The translations under genes and the position numbers were made by a program. A DNA stretch of 64,000 nt from Brevundimonas basaltis. GTDB lineage: Bacteria > Pseudomonadota > Alphaproteobacteria > Caulobacterales > Caulobacteraceae. Shown in pieces: positions 33,780 through 43,995 of this stretch (position 1 is the stretch's first letter; each line of letters begins with the position of its first letter). The notes under the pieces were generated by a model. That model was not told where the DNA came from. It made no database searches and saw nothing but the letters and a program-made list of their open reading frames with translations. The DNA lies in contig NZ_JACHFZ010000001.1 of the NCBI RefSeq assembly GCF_014202075.1, positions 768,998-832,997 on the forward strand, given 5' to 3'.

Positions 33780-35186
33780 ATGACCAAAGCGACGCTCAAG
33801 CCCCTGAACCAGCAAGCCATCGTGGTGACCGGCGCGACCTCGGGCGTCGGGCTGGCCGTGGCCCGGCGGGCGGCCCGGAAGGGGGCCTGCGTCTTCCTGA
33901 TCGCGCGCGGCGAAAGCGATCTCAAGGCCCTGACCGAAGAGCTACAGGCCACGGGTGCGCGGGCCGCCTGGGCGGTGGCGGACGTCGCCGACCACGCCGC
34001 CCTCAAGGAGGCCGCGGAGAAATGCGTGCGGTTGTTCGGCGGGTTCGACACCTGGGTCAACAATGCGGGAGCCTCCATCTACGGCGCCATCCGCGAGACC
34101 ACGCTGGAGGATCAGCGACGGCTGTTCGAGACCAACTACTGGGGCGTGGTCAACGGCTCGCTGGTGGCCTCGGAACACCTGCGCGAGCGCCCGGGCGGCG
34201 GGGCCATCATCAACGTCGGCTCGATCCTGTCCGATGCGCCGGTCCCGGTGCAGGGCGTCTATTCCGCCTCGAAGCACGCGGTGAAGGGTTTCACAAACGC
34301 CCTGCGTATGGAGTTGATGCGCGAACAGGCGCCGGTGACCGTCAGCCTGGTCAAGCCCGGCGCGATTGACACACCCTACAACAAACACGCCCGCAACCTG
34401 ACCGGTCAGGCGGTGCAGAACCCGCAGCCGGTCTATGCGACCCATGTGGTGGCCGACACGATCCTGTACTGCGCCGAGCATCCGATCCGCGAGATCACCG
34501 TCGGCGGCGGCGGGCGGCTGATCGCCAGTTTCTATTCGGTGCTTCCGGGTGTGGCGGAACCACTTTTCGCCCGGTTCGCTCCTTCACTGATGCGGGACCG
34601 CCGTTCCGCGTGGCAGCCGGACGAGGACGGGCTCTACGACCCGACCGAGGACGGTCTCGATGAAGAGGTTTACTACCCGATGGTCCGACAGTTTTCCGCC
34701 CTCGCCGAAGTCCGCAAGCATCCCGGCGTCGCCGCAGGTGTGGTCGCTATTCTCGCGGGCGTCGGCCTGGCCACCCTTCTGCTCAACCAGCGCACCGGCC
34801 CGACGCGGCTGGAAACCCTGCGCGGACGGTTCGATCCGCGCGGCTGGGTCGACGCCGACGGCTTGCGCACCCGCTTCGAGGACCTGACCGAAACGGTGCG
34901 GCGCGGCGTCACCGAGGCCGGCGAGCGCGCGGCCGATCTGGGCGAGGACACCGGGCGCCGCTCCCGGCGGTTCTTCGACGACACCCGCCACACCTCGCGC
35001 AGGGCGCTGAAGAAGCACGGCAAGCGGGCTCGCCATTACGCTTCGGAGGCCGGAACCTATGCCCGTGACCACGCGAGAGAAGGCGGCGCCCTGCTGGCGC
35101 TGGTGACTATCGCAGCGGCGGTCGGCGCGGCGGCCCTCGACGCCCGGCGACCGGACAGCCGACTGCGCAGCCTCGGAAAGTTCTGA
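33780..35186 (+). CDS. Short-chain dehydrogenase with C-terminal helix and Arg-rich tail
   Basis: A 468-residue protein, nearly twice the normal SDR length. Residues about 10-260 are a classical SDR: VVTGATSGVG cofactor motif, WVNNAG, catalytic GSILSDAP and YSASKHA. After about residue 300 come a hydrophobic segment (AAGVVAILAGVGLATLLL), a charged Arg-rich stretch with repeated RR pairs, and a second hydrophobic segment (GGALLALVTIAAAVGAAAL). The tail may tether the enzyme to the membrane. The substrate is unknown. Confidence 0.88.
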   Translation: MTKATLKPLNQQAIVVTGATSGVGLAVARRAARKGACVFLIARGESDLKALTEELQATGARAAWAVADVADHAALKEAAEKCVRLFGGFDTWVNNAGASIYGAIRETTLEDQRRLFETNYWGVVNGSLVASEHLRERPGGGAIINVGSILSDAPVPVQGVYSASKHAVKGFTNALRMELMREQAPVTVSLVKPGAIDTPYNKHARNLTGQAVQNPQPVYATHVVADTILYCAEHPIREITVGGGGRLIASFYSVLPGVAEPLFARFAPSLMRDRRSAWQPDEDGLYDPTEDGLDEEVYYPMVRQFSALAEVRKHPGVAAGVVAILAGVGLATLLLNQRTGPTRLETLRGRFDPRGWVDADGLRTRFEDLTETVRRGVTEAGERAADLGEDTGRRSRRFFDDTRHTSRRALKKHGKRARHYASEAGTYARDHAREGGALLALVTIAAAVGAAALDARRPDSRLRSLGKF

Positions 35187-35275
35187 CAGCTTGCGCTTGA
35201 AGCCGGCCTAGGGTTCCCGCGCGCGGGTCATTCTGAACCGTTGCTGCAACTGCGAAGGTGCGCCAAGGTCACCCC

Positions 35276-37165
35276 ATGGCTGACGCGGCGACCTATGTCT
35301 TCGATTTCGATTCGACCCTGGTCGACTTCGAAACGCTTGAGGCCCTCGCTGACATCGCCTTGGAGGGATCGTCCGAGGCGGAGGCCGTGCGGGCCAGAAT
35401 CGCGCGCCTGACCGACCGGGCCATGACCGGCGATATTCCGTTCGGCGAGGCTCTGACCCGTCGGCTGGCCCTCTTGCCCCTGACCCACGCCCATCTTGAG
35501 CGTCTCGCGGCTGAAGCCGAGCCGCGTTTGACGGCGTCGGTGCGCCGCAACCTGCCCTTCTTCCGTGAGCGGGCGGGCCGCGTGGTCATCGTCTCTGGCG
35601 GCTTCCGCGAGATCATCGCTCCCGTCGCCCAAGCCCTCGGCGTTCCGGCTGACCGCATCATCGCCAACGATCTGACCCTCGACGCCGACGGCCACGTCAC
35701 GGGCGTGGCCGACAGCCCCCTGCTCGAGCCGCTCGGCAAGGCCGCGGCGCTGAAAGCCCTCAATCTGCCTGGTCCGGTGGTTATGGTCGGGGACGGTTGG
35801 ACCGACGCCGAGGTCAAGGCGGAGGGGGCGGCGGACCGCTTCTACGCCTTCACCGAAGTGGTGCGCCGCGAACGGGTCGTCGCGGCGGCCGACGCCGAGG
35901 TGCGGTCGGTCGACGAGCTTCTGCATCTGGAAGGTCTGGCCGGCCGCTGGTCCTATCCGCGCAGTCGCATGCGGATGCTGTTGCTGGAAAATGTCCACCC
36001 CGCCGCGGTCGAGCGGTTGCAGGCTGCCGGCTACCGGGTCGAGACGGCCAAGGGGGCCCTGTCCGAGGATGCTCTGGTCGAGCGCATCAAGGGCGTTCAC
36101 GTGCTCGGCGTCCGCTCCAAGTCCCAGGTCAGCGCCCGGGTTCTTGATGCCGCCGACAAACTGATGGCGGTGGCGGCCTTCTGCATCGGCACCAATCAGA
36201 TCGACCTCGACGCCGCCGCCGAACGCGGCGTGGCGGTCTTCAACGCCCCCTATTCCAACACCCGGTCGGTGGTGGAGTTGGCGGTCGGCCTGACCATCGC
36301 CCTGCTGCGGGATGTCGCCGACAAGTCGGCGGCGATGCACCGGGGCGAATGGAACAAGTCCGCCGCGGGCGCGCGCGAGTTGCGCGGCAAAACCCTCGGG
36401 ATCGTCGGCTACGGCGCCATCGGCTCGCAGTTGTCGGTGCTGGCCGAGGCGCTGGGCATGCGGGTGATCTTCCACGACCTGACCGAGCGGCTGGCGCTGG
36501 GCAACGCCCGGCCGATGCCTTCGCTGGAGGCGCTGCTGGCCGAGAGCGACGTGGTCAGCCTGCACGTCGACGGACGGACGGCCAACACGGCCCTGATCGG
36601 GGCTTCGGAGCTGTCGCGGATGAAGCCCGGGGCCCTGCTGCTGAACCTGTCTCGCGGCCACGTCGTCGACGTCGGCGCCCTGGCCCAGGCGCTGGGCTCG
36701 GGCCGCATCGGCGGCGCGGCCATCGACGTCTTCCCCGACGAACCGGCGACCAACGCCGATCCGTTCGACAGCCCCCTGCGCGGCCTGCCCAACGTCATAC
36801 TGACTCCCCACATCGGCGGCTCGACCGAAGAGGCCCAGGAGGCGATCGCCGAGTTCGCGGCCGAGCGTCTGCTGGCCTATCTGAACCGGGGCGACACCAC
36901 CTTCTGCGTCAATCTGCCGAATGTTCAGCTGGCCGAAGTCAGCGGCGCCCATCGCATCCTGCACATCCACCGCAACCAGCCCGGCGTGTTGGCCGAGCTG
37001 AACCGGGCCCTGGCGGCGGCGGGGTTGAACATCCTCGGCCAGCACCTGAAGACCGACGAACGCACCGGCTATGTCATCACCGACGTCGACCGCGACTACG
37101 ATCCGGCCGCGCTGAAGGCGCTCCGCAGTGTGGCCGGGACGCTGCGCTTCCGGACGCTGCACTGA
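35276..37165 (+). CDS. Fused phosphoserine phosphatase-like HAD domain and phosphoglycerate dehydrogenase (SerB-SerA)
   Basis: A 629-residue two-enzyme chain for serine synthesis. Residues about 5-215 are a HAD-IB phosphatase with FDFDSTLVDFE (nucleophile Asp), VSGGF, a LGKAAALKAL lysine and VGDGWTDAEVKA. Residues about 230-560 are a D-3-phosphoglycerate dehydrogenase with GIVGYGAIGSQLSVLAEALG (NAD binding), NLSRGHVVD (Arg), FPDEPA (Glu) and TPHIGGSTEEAQEAIA (His). The last 70 residues are an ACT-type serine sensor (HRNQPGVLAELNRAL). The two active sites would catalyse the first and last steps. The ATG at 35276 is preferred over a GTG at 35258. Confidence 0.9.
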   Translation: MADAATYVFDFDSTLVDFETLEALADIALEGSSEAEAVRARIARLTDRAMTGDIPFGEALTRRLALLPLTHAHLERLAAEAEPRLTASVRRNLPFFRERAGRVVIVSGGFREIIAPVAQALGVPADRIIANDLTLDADGHVTGVADSPLLEPLGKAAALKALNLPGPVVMVGDGWTDAEVKAEGAADRFYAFTEVVRRERVVAAADAEVRSVDELLHLEGLAGRWSYPRSRMRMLLLENVHPAAVERLQAAGYRVETAKGALSEDALVERIKGVHVLGVRSKSQVSARVLDAADKLMAVAAFCIGTNQIDLDAAAERGVAVFNAPYSNTRSVVELAVGLTIALLRDVADKSAAMHRGEWNKSAAGARELRGKTLGIVGYGAIGSQLSVLAEALGMRVIFHDLTERLALGNARPMPSLEALLAESDVVSLHVDGRTANTALIGASELSRMKPGALLLNLSRGHVVDVGALAQALGSGRIGGAAIDVFPDEPATNADPFDSPLRGLPNVILTPHIGGSTEEAQEAIAEFAAERLLAYLNRGDTTFCVNLPNVQLAEVSGAHRILHIHRNQPGVLAELNRALAAAGLNILGQHLKTDERTGYVITDVDRDYDPAALKALRSVAGTLRFRTLH

Positions 37166-37254
37166 AAGCTTCCCTCACGGCATCTTGCGCGGGCTGAAAA
37201 CCGGCGCAGAGTGCTCGCAACGGTCGCATGATGACGGCCGAGGGAGGATCATCG

Positions 37255-39084
37255 ATGTCTCGTTTCCTGCGTAATGCGGCCGCCGCCGCCCTGACCGTCG
37301 CTGCGGTCGGCGCCCTCGCATCCGCCGCCAGCGCCCAGACCTACAACCGTCTGATCGTCTTCGGCGACAGTCTGAGCGACAACGGCAACCTGTTCGCCCG
37401 GAGCGGCCAGCCGACCTCCCCGCCCTATTTCCAGGGCCGCTTCTCGAACGGTCCGGTGTTCACCGAACTGCTCGGCTTCAACGCCGGTCGCTCGGCCCTT
37501 GGCGCGCCGGTGACCGGCAGCATCAACTATGCCTACGGCGGCGCCCGCACCGACAGCACGGCCTTCCCCCCCGGCATGCGCAACCAGTTGCTGGCCTATA
37601 CCGGAGCCGGCGGCGTGTTCGGCCCCAGCGACCTCGTCAGCATCCTCGGCGGCGCCAACAACATCTTTCAGGCCTTCCCCGGCGCCGCGGGGAACCCGTT
37701 GACCGCTCAGTCGACGATGCAGGTCGTGGCCACCGGCGCGGCCGCCGACGTCAACTTCATCGTCAACCGGGTGGCCGGGGCCGGAGCCGGCACCATCCTG
37801 GTCGGCAACCTGCCGCGTCTGGGGATCACGCCGCAGTTCTCGGCCAGCAACCCGCTAGTGGGACCGTCCGGCTCGGCGCTGGCGGACTTCTCCGGCACGA
37901 CGTTCAACTCGGCCCTGTCGGCCGGCCTGTTCGGAGTCGCCGCGGCGAATCCCAACAGCAATATCATCCTGTTCGACATCTACAAGGTCAGCGATGCGCT
38001 GGCCGGCAACCCGGGCCTGTTCGGCCTGACCAATGCGCGGGACGCCTGCTTCAACGGCGTCACGATCTGCGCCAATCCGGACGGCTACCTGTACTGGGAT
38101 AGCGTGCACCCGACGGCCGCCGGACACCGGCTGCAGGCGCAACTGGCCAATGACTATCTCTACTACGGAGACCTCGGCGCCCAATCGACGCTTCAGGCCG
38201 AGACCGCCTTTCGCCAGCGCGAGGACCTGCTCGATCTCGCCAGCGAGAGCATGGCGGCGCGCGGGTCGTGGGAGCCCGGCACGCGGCTGACCTTCGGCGC
38301 GCTGTACGACAGCGTCGAGACCGACGCGCGCGGCCCGGTCGCCGCGGCCGACGCCACCGGCTGGGGCGGACGGGTCGGCCTCGACCACGTCATGTCCGAT
38401 ACGATGCGCTTCGGCATGGCCGGAACCTTCCGCACCGCCGATGTCGAGGCCGGGCCGTTGGCCTTCGACGTGGAGACCTACGCCTTCGACCTCTACGCCG
38501 GCTGGCGTTCCGGCGCGATGTTCGTCAATGCGGCGCTGGGCGGCTCGGTCGACAAATACGACGACATCACCCGCGTCACCGCCCTGGCCCCGATCGTTCA
38601 CAGCGGCGAGACCGACGGCGGTAGCCTCGGCGCCCGCCTGCAGGCGGGAACCTGGTTCGACATGGGAGGCATCGCCCTGTCGCCGCGTGTCGCCGTCAAC
38701 TTCGTCTCCACCGAGGTCAACGGCTATGTCGAACAGGGCGTGGCCGCCCAGTACCAGTACGAGGACCGCTCCGTCGAAGGCGCCAGCGGCGAGGTCTCGC
38801 TGCGCGCCGAGGGCGGCGGCGACGGCATGAGTTTCTGGGTCGAGGGGGGCTATCGCGACAGCTTCGCCGACAGCCGCGACGCCGTTCGGGTCGGCATCGC
38901 CGGCAATCCGGCCCAGGTGCTTTCCCGCGACTTCGACGATCCGTTCGGCGGCTCGCTGATCGCCTCGGCCGGGCTCGAGGCGGGCTTTGGTCCGGGCTCG
39001 ATCTCGGTCGGTTATCGCGGCCGCTATGGCGACGCCACTGACAGCCATCTAGGCGCGATCACCTTCCGCCTGCCGCTTCAGTAG
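37255..39084 (+). CDS. GDSL-type esterase autotransporter
   Basis: A 609-residue outer-membrane protein. The signal peptide ends near ASAASAQT. The SGNH/GDSL passenger (about 28-310) has block I FGDSLSDNGN with the nucleophile serine, a GGANN block and DSVHPTAAGH with the catalytic Asp and His. From about residue 340 an autotransporter beta-barrel follows (GWGGRVGLDHVMSD, FDLYAGWRSG, ending ITFRLPLQ). Similar proteins (EstA type) are surface-displayed lipases/esterases. GGAGG eight bases before ATG 37255 fixes the start. A terminator follows at 39105. Confidence 0.93.
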   Translation: MSRFLRNAAAAALTVAAVGALASAASAQTYNRLIVFGDSLSDNGNLFARSGQPTSPPYFQGRFSNGPVFTELLGFNAGRSALGAPVTGSINYAYGGARTDSTAFPPGMRNQLLAYTGAGGVFGPSDLVSILGGANNIFQAFPGAAGNPLTAQSTMQVVATGAAADVNFIVNRVAGAGAGTILVGNLPRLGITPQFSASNPLVGPSGSALADFSGTTFNSALSAGLFGVAAANPNSNIILFDIYKVSDALAGNPGLFGLTNARDACFNGVTICANPDGYLYWDSVHPTAAGHRLQAQLANDYLYYGDLGAQSTLQAETAFRQREDLLDLASESMAARGSWEPGTRLTFGALYDSVETDARGPVAAADATGWGGRVGLDHVMSDTMRFGMAGTFRTADVEAGPLAFDVETYAFDLYAGWRSGAMFVNAALGGSVDKYDDITRVTALAPIVHSGETDGGSLGARLQAGTWFDMGGIALSPRVAVNFVSTEVNGYVEQGVAAQYQYEDRSVEGASGEVSLRAEGGGDGMSFWVEGGYRDSFADSRDAVRVGIAGNPAQVLSRDFDDPFGGSLIASAGLEAGFGPGSISVGYRGRYGDATDSHLGAITFRLPLQ

Positions 39085-39104
39085 GAACGGCCGAACCCGG
39101 ATCC

Positions 39105-39135
39105 GGCGCGCCGCCCTGGGGTGGCGCGCCTTTTT
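39105..39135 (+). terminator. Rho-independent terminator after the autotransporter
   Basis: GGCGCGCC ... GGCGCGCC stem followed by TTTTT, 21 bases after the stop. Confidence 0.88.
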
Positions 39136-39349
39136 CGTGCGCGCGTCTTTTTGTTGAATTGACCGAGTTTTTTACGGCCCCGCTGCGACCTCCTGTCACC
39201 CCTCCGGAACCTTTTCCGCCCCAAAGTCGCCAAGCCTGCCCCCTAGGAAGACCGTCCTCCCGGTCGCCGGCCGTGAGCGTCGCCTGCCGGGCGGCCCGTC
39301 GGCGCCTTCACCGCTCAACCGAGCCGAAAAGACGGAGCCGACGCCGCCC

Positions 39350-39973
39350 ATGCGACGCCTGTTGCCGACCGTACGGTCGTTTCTTATCCATTCCGGTCAG
39401 GCCGCCGCCCTGGCCTCGGTCGCCGTGCTCGCCATGGCCGCCGCCCCTGCCTCCGAACCCGCCGCCGACGCGCTCGAGACCGCCCTGCCGGTTCCCGCGG
39501 CGCCGCCGGTGATCGCCGTGGAACGGCCCGCCGGTCCGATGACCCGCCTGATCGCCTTCGCCGCCCCGCTTAAGGGCTACGCCATCAACTCGGCCTATGG
39601 CCTGCGCCGTCTCGCCGGCGAGGCCCGGGCGCGCCAGCACAAGGGCGTCGACATCGCCGCGCCGCAGGGCACCAGCGTCTTCGTCGCCTGCGAAGGCGAG
39701 GTCGAGCGCACCGGCTATGACGCCGGTGGCTATGGCCGCTTCATCGAGGTGCGCCACCCGAACGGCATGACAACCCTCTACGCCCATCTGAGCCGCGTCG
39801 ACGTCGCTCGCGGCGACCGTCTCGGGTCGGGCGAGCGGATCGGCCTGGTCGGCTCGACCGGTCGTTCCACCGGACCGCACCTCCATTTCGAGGTTCGTCG
39901 CGATCACACCCAGGTCAATCCGACGTCGGTGCTGGGCCAGGCCTTCGAGATCGAGGTCGAAGCCGCCGTCTAG
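39350..39973 (+). CDS. M23 (LytM) metallopeptidase
   Basis: A 207-residue envelope protein. The N-terminal hydrophobic segment (AAALASVAVLAMAAAPAS) is a signal peptide or anchor. The LytM domain covers about 80-195, with zinc ligands in HKGVDIAAP and GPHLHFE and the catalytic TLYAHL. All ligands are present, so it should be an active peptidoglycan endopeptidase rather than a degenerate EnvC/NlpD-type activator. It lies 66 bases before the MHYT kinase in the same direction. The 214 bases before it hold only the autotransporter terminator. Confidence 0.9.
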   Translation: MRRLLPTVRSFLIHSGQAAALASVAVLAMAAAPASEPAADALETALPVPAAPPVIAVERPAGPMTRLIAFAAPLKGYAINSAYGLRRLAGEARARQHKGVDIAAPQGTSVFVACEGEVERTGYDAGGYGRFIEVRHPNGMTTLYAHLSRVDVARGDRLGSGERIGLVGSTGRSTGPHLHFEVRRDHTQVNPTSVLGQAFEIEVEAAV

Positions 39974-40038
39974 GGCAGACCGCAGGCCACGGTTTCTTCA
40001 CCCCTTTGCCGGATCTTGTTTGGCCATAAGGGGGCGAC

Positions 40039-42330
40039 TTGAGCCGAATTCTGTACTGCCTGACGGTTGAGCACGACTGGCGCTGGACGCTGGCGGCCGC
40101 AGTCCTGTGCGTTTTCGGGCTCGGCGCCGCCTTCCGGCTGTTGGTGGAGGCCAGACGTCTGCAGCGGGCGCGTCGGCGTGAAGTCGCCCTGCTCGGGGCG
40201 GTTGTCGGCGGGGTCACGGTCTTCTCCACCCATTTCGTGGCCATGCAGGGCTATGACGCCGGCGGCGATGTCCGATACGGCCTGGCCCTGACCCTACTGT
40301 CGCTGGCCCTCGGAGTGGGCGGCGTTGTGTTGGGCTCGTTGGTCCTGCTGGCCGGGAACAGGCGTCTGCACCGCGGGATTGGGGGCATGGTCGGGCTGTC
40401 CGGCGTGGCCGCCATGCATTTCGTAGGCATCGCCGCGCTCGAACTGCCCGGGCGCACCATCGGCTGGGACCCGGTACTTGCCGTAGCAGCCGTCGTCGGC
40501 GGTCTCGCCATGGCGCTCCTGACGGGTGCGGTGATCTACGGCAAGGGCACGCCACGCTTCGCGGCGACCTGCATGGGCGGCGCGCTGTCCGTCATCATTC
40601 TTCATTTCACGGCCATGAGCGCCATGGCGATCACGCCCGATGCTGTGACGACGGCAGCCATCGGCCCCACCGCAGGGTCCTCGACCATGCTGACGGTGCT
40701 CGCGATGATGATCCTCGGGCTGGTCGGCGCGGCGGGTACGGCCGCCTGGCTGGGCTATATTTCGCGCTCCAGCGCCCTGCACCAGATCCGCGAGGCGATC
40801 GACGCCATGCCGGACGGCCTGGCCTTCTTCGACGCCGACGACCGGCTGGTGTTGTGGAACAACCGCTATGACGAGGTGAACCCGGAGCTGTCGTCAAACC
40901 TCCAGGCCGGCATGACTTTCCGCGAAATCATCCAGATCGGCCTGAACGAGGGCCTCTACGCCGAAGCCAGGGGCCGCGAAAAGGAATGGATCACGGACCG
41001 GATGCAATCGCGCCGGGCCCTTTCGGCGATGATGGAGCAGCGCATCGCCGGCGACCGCTGGTTGCGCGTGGCGGACCGGCGCACCGCCGCGGGCGGCATC
41101 GTCACCGTCTGCACGGACATTACTGATCTGAAGAACGACGCCCAGGCTCTTGCAGAGGCTCGTGACGCGGCCCAGGCGGCCAACGCCGCCAAGAGTCAAT
41201 TCCTCGCCAACATGAGCCATGAAATCCGGACGCCTCTGAACGGCGTCATCGGTCTGGCCCAGGCGCTGGGCAACACCAACCTGTCCCCTCAACAGGCCGA
41301 GATGCTGGATCTCATCCAGTCGTCGGGGCGGACGCTGCAGGTTCTGCTCAGTGACATTCTCGATCTGGCGCGGGTCGAATCCGGACGGCTGGAACTGTCC
41401 GAAGAGACGTTCGATCTGGGAAGCGCCGTGCGCGACGCGGCCCAGCTCTACGAGGCCTCCGCGCGCGAGAAGGGGCTGCAGTTCTTTGTTGAGATCGCGC
41501 CGGAGGTCGATTGCTGGATCATCGGCGACCAGGTCCGCCTGAAACAGATCCTGACCAACCTTGTCTCGAACGCTGTCAAGTTCACGGGCGAGGGATTTGT
41601 CAGCCTGACCGCCGCGCCCGGACCGACCCGGGACGGGGTGCAGACCCTGCGCTTCTCGGTCGAGGACACCGGCATCGGCTTCGACGCCCAGACCCGCGAT
41701 CGCTTGTTCAGCCGCTTCGAACAGGCCGACGGAGCGATCACCCGCAAGTTCGGCGGCTCGGGGCTCGGCCTCGCCATCTCTCGCCAACTGTCCGAGATGA
41801 TGGGTGGGGATCTCGATTGCGAAAGCGAGCCGGGCGGCGGCTCCGCCTTCATCCTGACGGTGCCCTTCAAGGCCGCCAAGGCCCCGGTGGCGGCCCCGGG
41901 CGAGGCGATCGACGACGGGACCGCGGCGCATGCGACCGTTCGGGTCCTGCTGGCGGACGACCATCCGGTGAACCGGCGTGTGGTGGAGATGATTCTGGGC
42001 CAGGCCAATGTGGCCCTGACATCCGTCGAAGACGGCGCCCAGGCGTTGCAGGCGGTCCGCGACGGCGACTACGATCTGATCCTGATGGACATGCAGATGC
42101 CGGTGATGGACGGCCTGACCGCGACGCGGGAAATCCGCCTGCACGAAACGGCGATGGGTCTGGGCCGGACGCCGATCGTCATGCTGACCGCCAACGCCCT
42201 GCCCGAGCACGTCAGCGCCGCCGAGGCCGCCGGCGCCGACCGGCACCTGCCGAAGCCGTTCGACGCCGCTGAACTGCTGCACCTCGTGGTCGCCCTCCCC
42301 AGGACGATGGCCGGGTCGATCGCCGCCTGA
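40039..42330 (+). CDS. MHYT-PAS hybrid sensor histidine kinase
   Basis: A 763-residue membrane kinase. Seven or so N-terminal helices (about 15-250) carry three MHYT-type motifs (THFVAMQGY, MHFVGIAAL, LHFTAMSAM), a proposed metal- or gas-sensing unit. A PAS domain (about 265-370, AIDAMPDGLAFFDADDRLVLWN) comes next, then HisKA with His394 in ANMSHEIRTPLNG, HATPase with GSGLGLAISRQL, and a receiver with Asp684 in LILMDMQMPVMDG. No separate response regulator is adjacent. The start is TTG at 40039 behind AAGGGGG. Confidence 0.92.
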   Translation: MSRILYCLTVEHDWRWTLAAAVLCVFGLGAAFRLLVEARRLQRARRREVALLGAVVGGVTVFSTHFVAMQGYDAGGDVRYGLALTLLSLALGVGGVVLGSLVLLAGNRRLHRGIGGMVGLSGVAAMHFVGIAALELPGRTIGWDPVLAVAAVVGGLAMALLTGAVIYGKGTPRFAATCMGGALSVIILHFTAMSAMAITPDAVTTAAIGPTAGSSTMLTVLAMMILGLVGAAGTAAWLGYISRSSALHQIREAIDAMPDGLAFFDADDRLVLWNNRYDEVNPELSSNLQAGMTFREIIQIGLNEGLYAEARGREKEWITDRMQSRRALSAMMEQRIAGDRWLRVADRRTAAGGIVTVCTDITDLKNDAQALAEARDAAQAANAAKSQFLANMSHEIRTPLNGVIGLAQALGNTNLSPQQAEMLDLIQSSGRTLQVLLSDILDLARVESGRLELSEETFDLGSAVRDAAQLYEASAREKGLQFFVEIAPEVDCWIIGDQVRLKQILTNLVSNAVKFTGEGFVSLTAAPGPTRDGVQTLRFSVEDTGIGFDAQTRDRLFSRFEQADGAITRKFGGSGLGLAISRQLSEMMGGDLDCESEPGGGSAFILTVPFKAAKAPVAAPGEAIDDGTAAHATVRVLLADDHPVNRRVVEMILGQANVALTSVEDGAQALQAVRDGDYDLILMDMQMPVMDGLTATREIRLHETAMGLGRTPIVMLTANALPEHVSAAEAAGADRHLPKPFDAAELLHLVVALPRTMAGSIAA

Positions 42331-42340
42331 CCGTCGCCGG

Positions 42341-42550
42341 CTATTCGTAGCCGTGCGCGGCCTCGTTGATCACCTGCGAAGGCATCGACGAGAAGTCGAC
42401 CGCGACCGGGCGTGCCGCGCGCTGCTGGAAGGTCTTGATGACATGCTCGAGTCGGCGGCGGACCTCCCGCTCGGCGTCCGAGCCGGTGTCGAGAGCCAGG
42501 GGGGCGAGGCAAAAGTCGATGATCGCCTGCGGGCTGGATATCGGTTCCAT
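42341..42550 (-). CDS. Small protein co-transcribed with aceA, unknown function
   Basis: A 69-residue soluble, acidic protein (MEPISSPQAIIDFCLAPLALD, EREVRRRLEHVIKTFQQRAARP, ending EAAHGYE). It starts 13 bases after the aceA stop in the same direction, so it is very likely on the same transcript. The central helix is amphipathic. No family recognised; a role tied to isocitrate lyase is only positional. Confidence 0.7.
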   Translation of the reverse strand: MEPISSPQAIIDFCLAPLALDTGSDAEREVRRRLEHVIKTFQQRAARPVAVDFSSMPSQVINEAAHGYE

Positions 42551-42563
42551 CAGTCTCTTCTTG

Positions 42564-43844
<1,281 letters not shown>

Positions 43845-43946
43845 GGTTGGTCTCTGCGCAATCGCGGGGCTTGCCGCGGGTGACGCAGAGGACAACACGG
43901 TGAAGTCACGATTGATACAATGAATAGACTGTTTTCGTGTATTGTA

Positions 43947-43984
43947 GTCACAATATGACACTTGATATTGAGTCATTATGTGAC
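43947..43984. promoter_or_regulatory. Twin GTCA-N5-TGAC operators between aceA and its probable regulator
   Basis: GTCACAATATGAC (43947-43959) and GTCATTATGTGAC (43972-43984) are two copies of GTCA-N5-TGAC with centres 25 bases apart. The second is nearly the reverse complement of the first. They sit in an A/T-rich 151-base divergent region, the second ending 11 bases before the regulator start. A GANTC site (GAGTC, 43970-43974) overlaps the second copy. Confidence 0.7.
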
Positions 43985-43995
43985 ACTCTCCACCT

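Noticed and set aside
37228..37254. Upstream ATG for the GDSL autotransporter
   Set aside because: ATG at 37228 would add nine residues before the signal peptide and lacks a ribosome site; the ATG at 37255 has GGAGG at good spacing.
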